64,000 bases of DNA, from NCBI GenBank assembly GCA_002292285.1, contig DBBP01000002.1, positions 216,749 through 280,748 on the forward strand, written 5' to 3'. The DNA is from Proteobacteria bacterium UBA981 (GTDB lineage: Bacteria > Pseudomonadota > Gammaproteobacteria > Ga0077536). Below, one piece after another: positions 27,997-35,890 of this stretch. A model generated the notes under the pieces. That model saw nothing but the letters and a program-made list of their open reading frames with translations. It was not told the DNA's origin and made no database searches. The translations under genes and the position numbers were made by a program. Position 1 is the stretch's first letter, and each line of letters opens with the position of its first letter.

Positions 27997-28245
27997 ATGC
28001 GTAGAATGGTACTAATGCTCCTTGCGCTTGCCGTGCTGGGGGCATGCAGTGAAGACCAGCCAGCGTCGAAAGCTCCGGTTGCGAAGGCGCCTGCGCCGAC
28101 AGCACCAGTAGCAGCGACGACCAATGAATCATCCGCGGGCGGGTTACCGGCAATAGTCGTCGATGACGAACCAGTTAAATATGACCCGATTGACGTGTCC
28201 AAACTCGATAGCCAATGGTGGAAGCAATATAACGGCGACGGCTAA
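27997..28245 (+). CDS. small predicted lipoprotein
   Basis: An 82-residue protein starting MRRMVLMLLALAVLGAC, a short signal peptide with lipobox LGAC, so Cys17 should be lipidated. A Pro/Ala-rich linker (about 20-45) follows, then a short conserved-looking tail with VKYDPIDVSKLDSQWWKQY. The start at 27997 is chosen because of GGAAGGA 6 bp upstream and the lipobox spacing; the frame opens at 27961. I do not recognise the family. It is separate from its neighbours, with its own promoter-like element. Confidence 0.65.
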   Translation: MRRMVLMLLALAVLGACSEDQPASKAPVAKAPAPTAPVAATTNESSAGGLPAIVVDDEPVKYDPIDVSKLDSQWWKQYNGDG

Positions 28246-28285
28246 GCGTGCGAATTACTGGTTGCCGTCCTCGGCACTAACCCGC

Positions 28286-28552
28286 CTAAATTCCCAGATT
28301 ACTCAAAGTCACCATAATGTCGTTCAAGATGTTGGTGACACGCGGGTGCTCTACTTCGAAAGACTCGATGTGCGCACCGAGTCGCTCACGTAACGAACTG
28401 TCATCACCGGGCTCATTCAGGGTTGCGATTGCTTGTTCAAGCTCGCCGATGAGGGGTTCCAGACGCAGCCGCACGTCGCTTTGTTGCGCATCTATCGCAT
28501 CGAGCTCAGCGCGCAGGGCGGCCAGCGATTGTTCGAGATCAGCTTGACTCAT
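28286..28552 (-). CDS. DUF4404 family protein
   Basis: An 88-residue soluble, mostly helical protein. A heptad-like region (SLAALRAELDAID...) suggests a coiled coil over about residues 5-50. The C-terminus (FEVEHPRVTNILNDIMVTLSNLGI) matches the DUF4404 signature of Pseudomonas and relatives. Function is unknown. It lies 23 bp downstream of hemW on the same strand and is probably the last gene of rph-rdgB-hemW. Confidence 0.8.
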   Translation of the reverse strand: MSQADLEQSLAALRAELDAIDAQQSDVRLRLEPLIGELEQAIATLNEPGDDSSLRERLGAHIESFEVEHPRVTNILNDIMVTLSNLGI

Positions 28553-28575
28553 TAAGTCGTCCTCGTACGTGAAGA

Positions 28576-29757
28576 TTAAATGACGCCGGCAGAATCGGTC
28601 GATTGCGACTCCCCATCGTCTATAAACAGTAGCTGAAGATCGTTCAGAAAACGAAAGCCGTTTGCTGTCGGTGTCACCCGATCGCCGTGCGTCTCAAGCC
28701 AGTTCAACTGAACCGCACGCGCAAGCGGCGCCGCGACAACCGGAGCGCCGACTGGAACGCCGGTTGTGCGGCTGAAGTCGCCGAGGCTAAAGCCTTCTTT
28801 CAGTCGTAACGCATTCAGCATGAATTCACTCACGACGCGGGCAGCGTGGATTCGTTCTTCGACCACAGTCGGTTCGCCGGCCAGCACACTTTTCATATAG
28901 CGCTCGGGATGCCTAATCTTGGCTCGCCGATAAATTTTTCCGGCGACATTGATTTTTCCATGCGCACCGGCACCGATCCCTAAATAATCGCCGAATTGCC
29001 AATAGTTGAGATTATGGCGCGCCTTGCGACCGCTGCGCGCATAAGCAGAAATCTCATATTGCTCAAAACCGGCTGCGGCGAGAAGCTCAAGCCCTGCGTC
29101 GTAGTCATCACAAATCTGATCGTGAGATGGGAGCTGCGGCGGATTACGGGCGAAGGCCGTGCCCTGCTCGAGCGTTAGTTGATACCAGGACAGGTGCGTT
29201 GGAGCCGCGTCGATCGCAGCCTGCAAATCGTCGAGCGCATCGCCAACCTGCGCGCCCGGTAGACCGAACATCAAGTCGAGATTGAAATTATCGAATCCCG
29301 CGCGCCGTGCGAACTCAATGGCAGCATAAGCTTCAGACGCCTGATGCACACGTCCAAGCGCATTGAGTCGCTCATCGTTAAAGCTCTGAATGCCTAGTGA
29401 CAACCGATTGACCCCGGCCGCTCGGTAGGCGCTGAAACGCGCGGACTCGGCACTGCCGGGATTAGCTTCGAGGGTTATCTCGATGTCCGCAGCGAAGCGG
29501 GCCTGTCGCGCGATACCACTTAGCAACCGTTCGATAGCAGGCCCGCCGAACAAGCTTGGGGTCCCACCGCCAAAAAAAATGCTGGACAAGACCAGCGGCC
29601 CACTGCGCGCAAGTTCAACGCCCAGATCGGCCAGCAGGACGTCGACATAAAGCTCCTCGGGAATGCCGCTACGCGCCTCATAGGAATTGAAGTCACAGTA
29701 CGGGCATTTACGTGTGCACCAGGGGAGATGGACGTAAAGGCCCGCGCTTGCACTCAT
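28576..29757 (-). CDS. hemW: radical SAM heme chaperone HemW
   Basis: Radical SAM protein that binds and inserts heme, long misannotated as coproporphyrinogen oxidase. The cluster motif CxxxCxxC is at C14, C18, C21 (PWCTRKCPYCDF), and the SAM-binding GGGTPS follows near residue 64. The fourth cysteine of true HemN (CxxxCxxCxC) is absent, which supports HemW. Length is 393 residues. Its ATG overlaps the rdgB stop by 4 bp (ATGA). Confidence 0.93.
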   Translation of the reverse strand: MSASAGLYVHLPWCTRKCPYCDFNSYEARSGIPEELYVDVLLADLGVELARSGPLVLSSIFFGGGTPSLFGGPAIERLLSGIARQARFAADIEITLEANPGSAESARFSAYRAAGVNRLSLGIQSFNDERLNALGRVHQASEAYAAIEFARRAGFDNFNLDLMFGLPGAQVGDALDDLQAAIDAAPTHLSWYQLTLEQGTAFARNPPQLPSHDQICDDYDAGLELLAAAGFEQYEISAYARSGRKARHNLNYWQFGDYLGIGAGAHGKINVAGKIYRRAKIRHPERYMKSVLAGEPTVVEERIHAARVVSEFMLNALRLKEGFSLGDFSRTTGVPVGAPVVAAPLARAVQLNWLETHGDRVTPTANGFRFLNDLQLLFIDDGESQSTDSAGVI

Positions 29758-30359
29758 GAGCTGGTCGCGAATTCTTGCTTAAGTGCACCAATCAGCGCGC
29801 GAACCGCCTGGCCGCGATGGCTGACCTTGTTTTTGGCAGGCCTGTCGAGATCGGCCGCGGAGCATTCAAATTCAGGTACAAAGAATACCGGGTCGTAGCC
29901 GAAGCCCCCCTCTCCGGAGGGGGCTTCGAGCACGCGACCGCGCCAGACACCTGTCGTGATCAGCGGCAAGGGATCTGTCGCGTTACGCAAATAGACCATC
30001 ACACAAATGAAGCAAGCGTCGCGCTCTGGCGTCGGCAGCGACGCCATCCTGTTGAGTAACAGTGCCGTATTCTCGGTATCAGTGGCACCCTCTCCGGCGT
30101 AGCGCGCTGAGCGAACGCCGGGATTGCCATTCAGCGCCGGCACGGATATCCCCGAGTCGTCGGCAATAGCAGGCAGACCGGTCGCAATGCACGCATGGCG
30201 AGCTTTTATCAAAGCGTTCTCGACAAATGTCACACCACTTTCCACTGCGTCGTCGACGCCGAATTTGGATTGTGGGGAGACAGCGAGCGACAAGTCTCGC
30301 AGCAGCGCTGACAACTCACGTAATTTGCCCTCATTGCTGCTGGCAAGAACGATATCCAT
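29754..30359 (-). CDS. rdgB: dITP/XTP pyrophosphatase (Ham1/RdgB)
   Basis: Removes non-canonical purine triphosphates (ITP, dITP, XTP) from the nucleotide pool. The 201-residue protein begins MDIVLASSNEGKLRE, with the N-terminal substrate loop SSNEGK, ADDSGI (about 66-71) and GGFGYDPVF near residue 152. It is the normal family length. It lies 18 bp downstream of rph and overlaps hemW by 4 bp. Confidence 0.96.
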   Translation of the reverse strand: MDIVLASSNEGKLRELSALLRDLSLAVSPQSKFGVDDAVESGVTFVENALIKARHACIATGLPAIADDSGISVPALNGNPGVRSARYAGEGATDTENTALLLNRMASLPTPERDACFICVMVYLRNATDPLPLITTGVWRGRVLEAPSGEGGFGYDPVFFVPEFECSAADLDRPAKNKVSHRGQAVRALIGALKQEFATSS

Positions 30360-30377
30360 AACTCGAGACCGGCGCCG

Positions 30378-31106
30378 TCAATCAGTGCTGTTAAGTGCAG
30401 CTTGCTGCAATTTGAACAATTCGGCGATTCCCCCGCCGGCCAAATCGAGCATGCTGTTCATCTCCTCACGGCGAAACGCGTGTCCCTCCGCAGTACCCTG
30501 AATCTCGATGAAGTGGCCGGCTTCGTTCATCACGATATTCATGTCAGTCTCGGCGTTCGAGTCCTCTGCGTAATCGAGGTCGAGAACGGGCACGCCGTCG
30601 AAAATGCCGACTGAAACGGCCGCCACTGCGCCGTGTAGTGGATCACGCTTGATCTTTCCGGATTTCTTTAGCGACGCAAGCGCATCGACGAGTGCGACAT
30701 AAGCACCGGTTATGGAAGCTGTTCGAGTACCGCCGTCGGCCTGCAATACGTCGCAATCGAGGGTTATCGATATTTCGCCGAGCGCCTCAAGATCGACCAC
30801 TGCGCGTAGCGAACGTCCGATGAGTCGCTGAATCTCGAGGGTCCGTCCGCCCTGACGGCCCTGGCTCGCTTCGCGCCGCATCCGCGAGTTGGTCGAGCGA
30901 GGCAGCATGCCATATTCAGCTGTCACCCAGCCCGACCCGGTACCTTTCAGGAATGGCGGTACACGCGTCTCAACACTCGCATTACATAAAACCTTTGTAG
31001 CTCCGAATTCGATGAGGACGGAGCCCTCAGCGTGACGCGTAAAGTTTCGTGTGAAACGTACTTCGCGCATCTGGTCGACCGCGCGTCCGCTTGGGCGTGT
31101 CGTCAT
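30378..31106 (-). CDS. rph: ribonuclease PH
   Basis: Phosphate-dependent 3'-5' exonuclease that trims tRNA 3' ends. The 242-residue protein has the family N-terminus with the FTRHAEGSVLIEFG block, the GTGSGWVTAEYGMLPRST active-site loop (about 56-73), and QADGGTRTASITGA near residue 122, including the phosphate-binding arginine. First gene of rph-rdgB-hemW and divergent from yicC, as in many Gammaproteobacteria. Confidence 0.97.
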   Translation of the reverse strand: MTTRPSGRAVDQMREVRFTRNFTRHAEGSVLIEFGATKVLCNASVETRVPPFLKGTGSGWVTAEYGMLPRSTNSRMRREASQGRQGGRTLEIQRLIGRSLRAVVDLEALGEISITLDCDVLQADGGTRTASITGAYVALVDALASLKKSGKIKRDPLHGAVAAVSVGIFDGVPVLDLDYAEDSNAETDMNIVMNEAGHFIEIQGTAEGHAFRREEMNSMLDLAGGGIAELFKLQQAALNSTD

Positions 31107-31135
31107 ATCAATACTCGCTAATGATGGGGCCGGGC

Positions 31136-31141
31136 ATTATA
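31136..31141 (-). promoter_or_regulatory. -10 element of rph
   Basis: A perfect TATAAT on the minus strand, placing the start about 22 bp upstream of the rph ATG. No good -35 at 16-18 bp is seen. Confidence 0.45.
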
Positions 31142-31280
31142 GCCTCGCCATGCTGGCAAGCTGCGGGCACGGCAAGCGCGGGTGAGCTTGCCACCCGTCG
31201 GCGTCAACGTTACGCACTAACGAGACCGGCCTGTTAAGATCGCGCGTCTGTTAAGTCACGAGCAGGCGGGATAGCACACG

Positions 31281-32147
31281 ATGCCCTACAGCATGACCGC
31301 CTTCGCGCGGATCGAATTTGATGGTGATTGGGGACACGGCGCATGGGAATTGCGTTCAGTTAACCACCGCTATGCAGAAGTCACAGTCCGGGCACCGGAA
31401 GATTTCCGCATGCTCGAAACAAGCGTGCGCGAAAAAGTCGGGCGCGCCGCCAAACGCGGCAAGATCGACTGCAATCTGCGCGTGGAAACGTCTGGTAACG
31501 GCAGCGGCGAAGTGCGCATCAACGAGCAGATGGCCACGGCGGTCCTCACTGCAGCACGGGAAATCGCGGCCTTAGGGGACGCTCCGGCAACTGTCAATCC
31601 GCTCGAAATACTGCGTTGGCCGGGCGTAACCCAAGCGAATGAAGTCGATCTGGATGTCGTCGCAAGCACCGTTATGACCGCCCTGGACGACGCCATCGCT
31701 GCGTTTCTGGATGCGCGGCGGCGCGAAGGCGAAAAAATGGCTGACGTTATCCGACAACGTCTGGCCGGCATCAATGAGCAGTTAAAGATTCTTGAGGTGA
31801 AGGTTCCGGACATCATCGCCAATGTGCGCGAACGCCACACGCAGCGAGTTGCCGAGCTCGCCGACGGCCTCGATCCAGGGCGTGTTGAGCAGGAATGTGC
31901 GTTGTTGGCGCAGCGCCTCGATGTCGCGGAAGAACTCGACCGTCTGCGCGCCCACGTCGATGAGGTCGAGCGCGTTCTCGGGCAGAACGAACCGATTGGC
32001 CGACGCCTTGATTTCCTCATGCAGGAACTGAATCGCGAGGCCAATACATTGGGCTCCAAATCGGCCCATATCGATACGACCGGCGCCGCAATTGAGCTAA
32101 AAGTTCTCATTGAGCAGATGCGAGAGCAGGTGCAAAACATTGAGTGA
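31281..32147 (+). CDS. yicC: YicC family endoribonuclease
   Basis: A 288-residue member of the YicC/YloC family, which in E. coli cleaves RNA and affects the small RNA RyhB. It starts MPYSMTAFAR and has ELRSVNHRY (about 24-32). The C-terminal half (ECALLAQRLDVAEELDRLRAHV, FLMQELNREANTLGSK) is strongly conserved in the family. It is divergent from rph and overlaps the start of gmk. Confidence 0.94.
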   Translation: MPYSMTAFARIEFDGDWGHGAWELRSVNHRYAEVTVRAPEDFRMLETSVREKVGRAAKRGKIDCNLRVETSGNGSGEVRINEQMATAVLTAAREIAALGDAPATVNPLEILRWPGVTQANEVDLDVVASTVMTALDDAIAAFLDARRREGEKMADVIRQRLAGINEQLKILEVKVPDIIANVRERHTQRVAELADGLDPGRVEQECALLAQRLDVAEELDRLRAHVDEVERVLGQNEPIGRRLDFLMQELNREANTLGSKSAHIDTTGAAIELKVLIEQMREQVQNIE

Positions 32148-32775
32148 GCGTGCCGAGACACGCCCGCAGGGACATTTGTTTGTCATATCCGCGCCCTCCG
32201 GCGGCGGCAAGACCAGCCTGGTGCGCGGCCTGCTGGATTCGACCGAACGGCTCACGGTCTCGGTGTCACACACCACTCGCGGACAGCGGCAGGGAGAGCA
32301 GAATGGCACGGACTACCATTTTGTCAATGATGCCGATTTTGCCGAGATGGTCGCCGGCGACGAATTCCTGGAGCATGCGACTGTATTTGACCATCGTTAC
32401 GGCACCTCGAAATCCGCGATTCGCAGTAAACTTGAGGAAGGATTCGATGTCGTTCTCGAAATAGACTGGCAGGGTGCTCGCAGCATTCGCACCGCCGTGC
32501 TGGATACCATTTCGATATTCGTCCTGCCGCCATCGATCGCAACACTGGAAGAGCGCCTGCGTGGCCGCGGTGACAGCGAGGATAATGTGGCTCGCAGGAT
32601 GCGTGATGCGGTCAGCGAGATGTCGCATTACGAGGAGTACGACTATCTGGTTATCAACGACGATTTTGACGAGGCGTTGACAGGCCTGCGCGCCATCATC
32701 GCGGCCGCGCGCCTCCGGCAGCCGCTGCAACGGGTCGCACATCGCACCACACTGGATGCACTCGTAGCGTCCTGA
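32140..32775 (+). CDS. gmk: guanylate kinase
   Basis: Phosphorylates GMP to GDP. The P-loop is SAPSGGGKTSL near residue 18. The GMP-binding region TTRGQRQGEQNGTDYHF and the EIDWQGA motif are intact. Start choice: TTG at 32140, inside the last codons of yicC, gives 211 residues (E. coli 207). An earlier TTG at 32110 would add ten residues without similarity, and no ATG fits. It is the first of gmk-rpoZ-spoT, the conserved stringent-response cluster. Confidence 0.94.
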   Translation: MSERAETRPQGHLFVISAPSGGGKTSLVRGLLDSTERLTVSVSHTTRGQRQGEQNGTDYHFVNDADFAEMVAGDEFLEHATVFDHRYGTSKSAIRSKLEEGFDVVLEIDWQGARSIRTAVLDTISIFVLPPSIATLEERLRGRGDSEDNVARRMRDAVSEMSHYEEYDYLVINDDFDEALTGLRAIIAAARLRQPLQRVAHRTTLDALVAS

Positions 32776-32832
32776 GCAGCTGTTTGTTACTATGGTCGGT
32801 CCGATTACTCAATTACTACAGGATCAACACGC

Positions 32833-33126
32833 ATGGCCCGAGTGACCGTTGAAGATTGCCTGCCGGCGGTCGATAACCGCTTCGACCTCGTCCTAGTCGC
32901 TAGTCGCAGAGCTCGCCAAATCGCGCGCGGTGCAACGCCAATGGTAGACGCCGAAAATGACAAGCCCACCGTCATTGCGCTGCGCGAAATCGCGGCCGGC
33001 GTCATGAATCAAGTCATGCTTGACGAGATCGACGCCAAAGAGCGCGCTGCAGATGAATTCGACCTGGCGGCTGAATTTGCCGAGCAACAACAATCGGCAC
33101 TGCAGGACCCGAACCGGGATTTCTGA
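32833..33126 (+). CDS. rpoZ: DNA-directed RNA polymerase subunit omega
   Basis: Small subunit that helps fold beta-prime and forms part of the ppGpp site. The 97-residue protein starts MARVTVEDCLP and has NRFDLVLVASRRARQI (about 15-30). The KPTVIALREIAAG block is typical. A CAGGA site precedes the ATG. It sits between gmk and spoT. Confidence 0.97.
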   Translation: MARVTVEDCLPAVDNRFDLVLVASRRARQIARGATPMVDAENDKPTVIALREIAAGVMNQVMLDEIDAKERAADEFDLAAEFAEQQQSALQDPNRDF

Positions 33127-33134
33127 CCGCGCGC

Positions 33135-33170
33135 CCTGTGGATCCTGAACGTTTGCACGCAATCCACAGG
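33135..33170. repeat. 9-bp inverted repeat between rpoZ and spoT
   Basis: CCTGTGGAT (33135-33143) and ATCCACAGG (33162-33170) are perfect inverted copies with an 18-base loop. They lie 9 bp after the rpoZ stop and 69 bp before spoT. There is no T-tract. The arms loosely resemble DnaA boxes (ATCCACA), which may be chance. Confidence 0.5.
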
Positions 33171-33239
33171 CATGTCCCACTACTCGCCCCACGCGCATAC
33201 TTTCCCTGAAGCGCTGCTCATCGTCGCTGAACCGCGCCG

Positions 33240-35408
33240 ATGAGCACGCCCGCCGTCGCACTCGAAGCGCCGAAGTTGCGCATTGACGATCTCTGTCGTC
33301 GCACCCGTTCTTATCTCACCAGTGAACAAATAAAGCAGGTTCGACGTGCCTACCGCTTCGGCGCGGAAGCACATGCAGGACAAACTCGTCAAAGCGGAGA
33401 ACCCTACATCCAGCATCCGCTGGCCGTGGCGGGGATTCTTGCCGAAATGCACATGGACCACGAGACGCTGGTCGCAGCGATGCTCCATGATGTGATCGAA
33501 GATACTTTAATCGCCAAAGATCGCATCACCGAAGAATTCGGCTCCGAAGTCGCGCTAATCGTTGATGGACTCAGCAAGCTCACGCAGATCGAGTTCGAGT
33601 CACACGCCGAGGCTCAGGCGCAAAATTTTCGCAAGATGCTCATGGCGATGGCCGATGACATTCGCGTCATTCTTGTCAAACTCGCCGATCGCCTTCACAA
33701 CATGCGCACCCTCGGGGCATTGGGGCCGGAAAAACGTCGCCGCATCGCGCGTGAGACGCTCGATATCTACGCCCCCATTGCCCAACGACTCGGCATGAAC
33801 GCCATTAGATTGGAACTCGAGGAGTTGGGGTTTCAGGCGCTCTATCCGCTGCGCCACGACGTGCTCAAGCGCGTCATCGAGAAGATTCGCGGCAATCGCA
33901 CCGAAGTGATCGCGAAAATAAGAAATCGCATGAAGCGTCATTTGCGCCAGGAAGAATTAGTGGCGCATGTGGCCGGACGTGAAAAACATTTGTACAGCAT
34001 CTACAACAAGATGCGCGAAAAGAGTTTGCATTTCTCCGAGGTACACGACGTTTACGCGTTTCGAATTGTGGTCGATTCCGTGGATACCTGCTATCGAGCC
34101 CTCGGCGTGATTCATGGTTTGTACAAACCGGTACCGGGGACATTCAAAGACTACATCGCAATCCCGAAAGCGAACGGCTATCAATCGCTGCATACAGTTC
34201 TGTTCGGGCCTTATGGTGTACCGGTAGAAGTGCAAATCCGTACCAATGAAATGGACCAGGTTGCCGAGGCAGGCATCGCCGCTCATTGGCTATATAAAAC
34301 CGGCGACAGCGCAGCGAAGAGCGCCCACAAAAGGGCTCGCGACTGGTTGCGTGGAATTCTTGAAATGCAGCGTCGCGCAGGCGATTCGCAAGAGTTTCTC
34401 GAGAACGTAAAAGTCGATTTGTTTCCCGACGAAGTTTACGTCTTCACACCCAAAGGCGACATCATGGAATTGCCGCGTGGTGCCACAGCAGTCGACCTGG
34501 CCTATGCCATCCATACTGATCTTGGCAACACCTGTGTCGGCTGCCGCATCGATCGACGCCTCGTCCCGCTACGCACGCCGCTAAAGAACGGTGAGTCAGT
34601 CGAAATTGTTACTGCGCCTGGCGCAAGACCGAACCCCGCCTGGTTGAACTTCATTATCACAGGCAAAGCGCGCGCTAATATTCGTCACTTTCTGAAAAAT
34701 CTCCACGATGATGAAGCACGTTCGTTTGGTAAAAGTATGCTCAACCGCGAGTTGGAACACTTCGACCTGTCGATCGATAAACTCGACAACGCGCGGGTTA
34801 AGCAAGCGCTGAAAAGCTTCAATCTGACTTCAATTGATGAACTGCTTGCCAATATTGGTCTGGGCGTGCGCCCTGCACCTCTGGTTGCGCGCGCGCTGGT
34901 TCCTGTTTCCAACGAAGCGCTCGCAACGCAACCGCGACGCCGTCAACGCGACGAAGACGACGCTGCCCCGCTGCTGATCCATGGCACCGAAGGGATGGTC
35001 GTGACCGTCCCGAAATGCTGCTATCCGATCCCGGGAGATCCAATTATTGGATGCATTACTGCCGGGCGAGGCATCGTTATTCACCACCCCGGGTGCCGCA
35101 ACGTGATCGAGTTTCGCAGCGCACCCGATAAATGGGTGGACGTAGAATGGGCGGCAGAGTTGAGCCGTGAATTCAGTTCAGAAATTATGCTCGACGTGAT
35201 TAATCAGCGCGGCGTGCTCGCGACCGTGGCTGCCGCTTGCGCTGATCAAACTGCCAATATCGAGGGCGTAGAACTCAGCGAACGCGACGAAGATTATTCA
35301 CGCATGCGATTGGTCGTCAGTGTTCGCGATCGTAAGCATCTCGCGGATGTTATTCGTGTGCTTCGAAATATTAAGACGGTCGTACGGGTAACACGCAAGC
35401 GCGCTTAA
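33240..35408 (+). CDS. spoT: bifunctional (p)ppGpp synthetase/hydrolase SpoT
   Basis: Makes and degrades the alarmone (p)ppGpp. The 722-residue protein has an HD hydrolase domain with an intact HDxxED at 83-88 (HDVIED). A RelA/SpoT synthetase domain follows (about 240-350, with KDYIAIPKANGYQSLHT), then TGS (about 395-455, VFTPKGDI) and a C-terminal ACT domain (about 640-715). The intact HD motif marks it as the SpoT type rather than RelA. It stands in gmk-rpoZ-spoT-ridA-recG, with ridA in the place where E. coli has trmH. Confidence 0.96.
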   Translation: MSTPAVALEAPKLRIDDLCRRTRSYLTSEQIKQVRRAYRFGAEAHAGQTRQSGEPYIQHPLAVAGILAEMHMDHETLVAAMLHDVIEDTLIAKDRITEEFGSEVALIVDGLSKLTQIEFESHAEAQAQNFRKMLMAMADDIRVILVKLADRLHNMRTLGALGPEKRRRIARETLDIYAPIAQRLGMNAIRLELEELGFQALYPLRHDVLKRVIEKIRGNRTEVIAKIRNRMKRHLRQEELVAHVAGREKHLYSIYNKMREKSLHFSEVHDVYAFRIVVDSVDTCYRALGVIHGLYKPVPGTFKDYIAIPKANGYQSLHTVLFGPYGVPVEVQIRTNEMDQVAEAGIAAHWLYKTGDSAAKSAHKRARDWLRGILEMQRRAGDSQEFLENVKVDLFPDEVYVFTPKGDIMELPRGATAVDLAYAIHTDLGNTCVGCRIDRRLVPLRTPLKNGESVEIVTAPGARPNPAWLNFIITGKARANIRHFLKNLHDDEARSFGKSMLNRELEHFDLSIDKLDNARVKQALKSFNLTSIDELLANIGLGVRPAPLVARALVPVSNEALATQPRRRQRDEDDAAPLLIHGTEGMVVTVPKCCYPIPGDPIIGCITAGRGIVIHHPGCRNVIEFRSAPDKWVDVEWAAELSREFSSEIMLDVINQRGVLATVAAACADQTANIEGVELSERDEDYSRMRLVVSVRDRKHLADVIRVLRNIKTVVRVTRKRA

Positions 35409-35480
35409 ATCGCCACGCGCGTTCTGGCCAACGCGTTACACTGCTATCCAGTTAAGACTGCCACCGACGAGGACTTCCCA

Positions 35481-35867
35481 ATGCCTAAATCAGCTGTGCA
35501 CACGCCAGCCGCTCCAGCCGCGATCGGAACCTATTCACAAGCCATTGTGCACGGCGATACGGTTTACCTGTCTGGTCAGATTCCACTCGTGGCCGACACC
35601 ATGGAACTCGTTGAAGGAGACATTCGCGCTCAGATAACGCAAGTTTTCGACAATTTGAGCGCTGTTGCAGAGGCTGCCGGGACGAGTCTCGACAATTGCC
35701 TGAAACTCAATGTTTACCTCACCGACCTCGGTGATTTTGCTGTCGTCAATGAAGTCATGGCAGCATATTTCAGCACGCCCTATCCAGCTCGCGCCGCGAT
35801 CGGCATCGCTTCATTACCGCGTGGAGCTGCGGTAGAAATGGATGCCGTGATGGCCCGCGCGGGCTAG
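35481..35867 (+). CDS. ridA: RidA family reactive imine/enamine deaminase
   Basis: Hydrolyses 2-aminoacrylate and related reactive enamines to protect PLP enzymes. The 128-residue protein has the family pattern: AAIGTYSQAIVHGD near the start, VYLSGQIP, and the C-terminal substrate arginine in PARAAIGIASLPRGA with the closing VEMDAVM. It lies between spoT and recG, a common proteobacterial placement. Confidence 0.96.
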   Translation: MPKSAVHTPAAPAAIGTYSQAIVHGDTVYLSGQIPLVADTMELVEGDIRAQITQVFDNLSAVAEAAGTSLDNCLKLNVYLTDLGDFAVVNEVMAAYFSTPYPARAAIGIASLPRGAAVEMDAVMARAG

Positions 35868-35890
35868 TCGCTCCAGCTCCGTTTGCAGCT

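Noticed and set aside
28576..29757. Oxygen-independent coproporphyrinogen oxidase (HemN)
   Set aside because: The fourth cysteine of the HemN motif is missing; HemW fits better.
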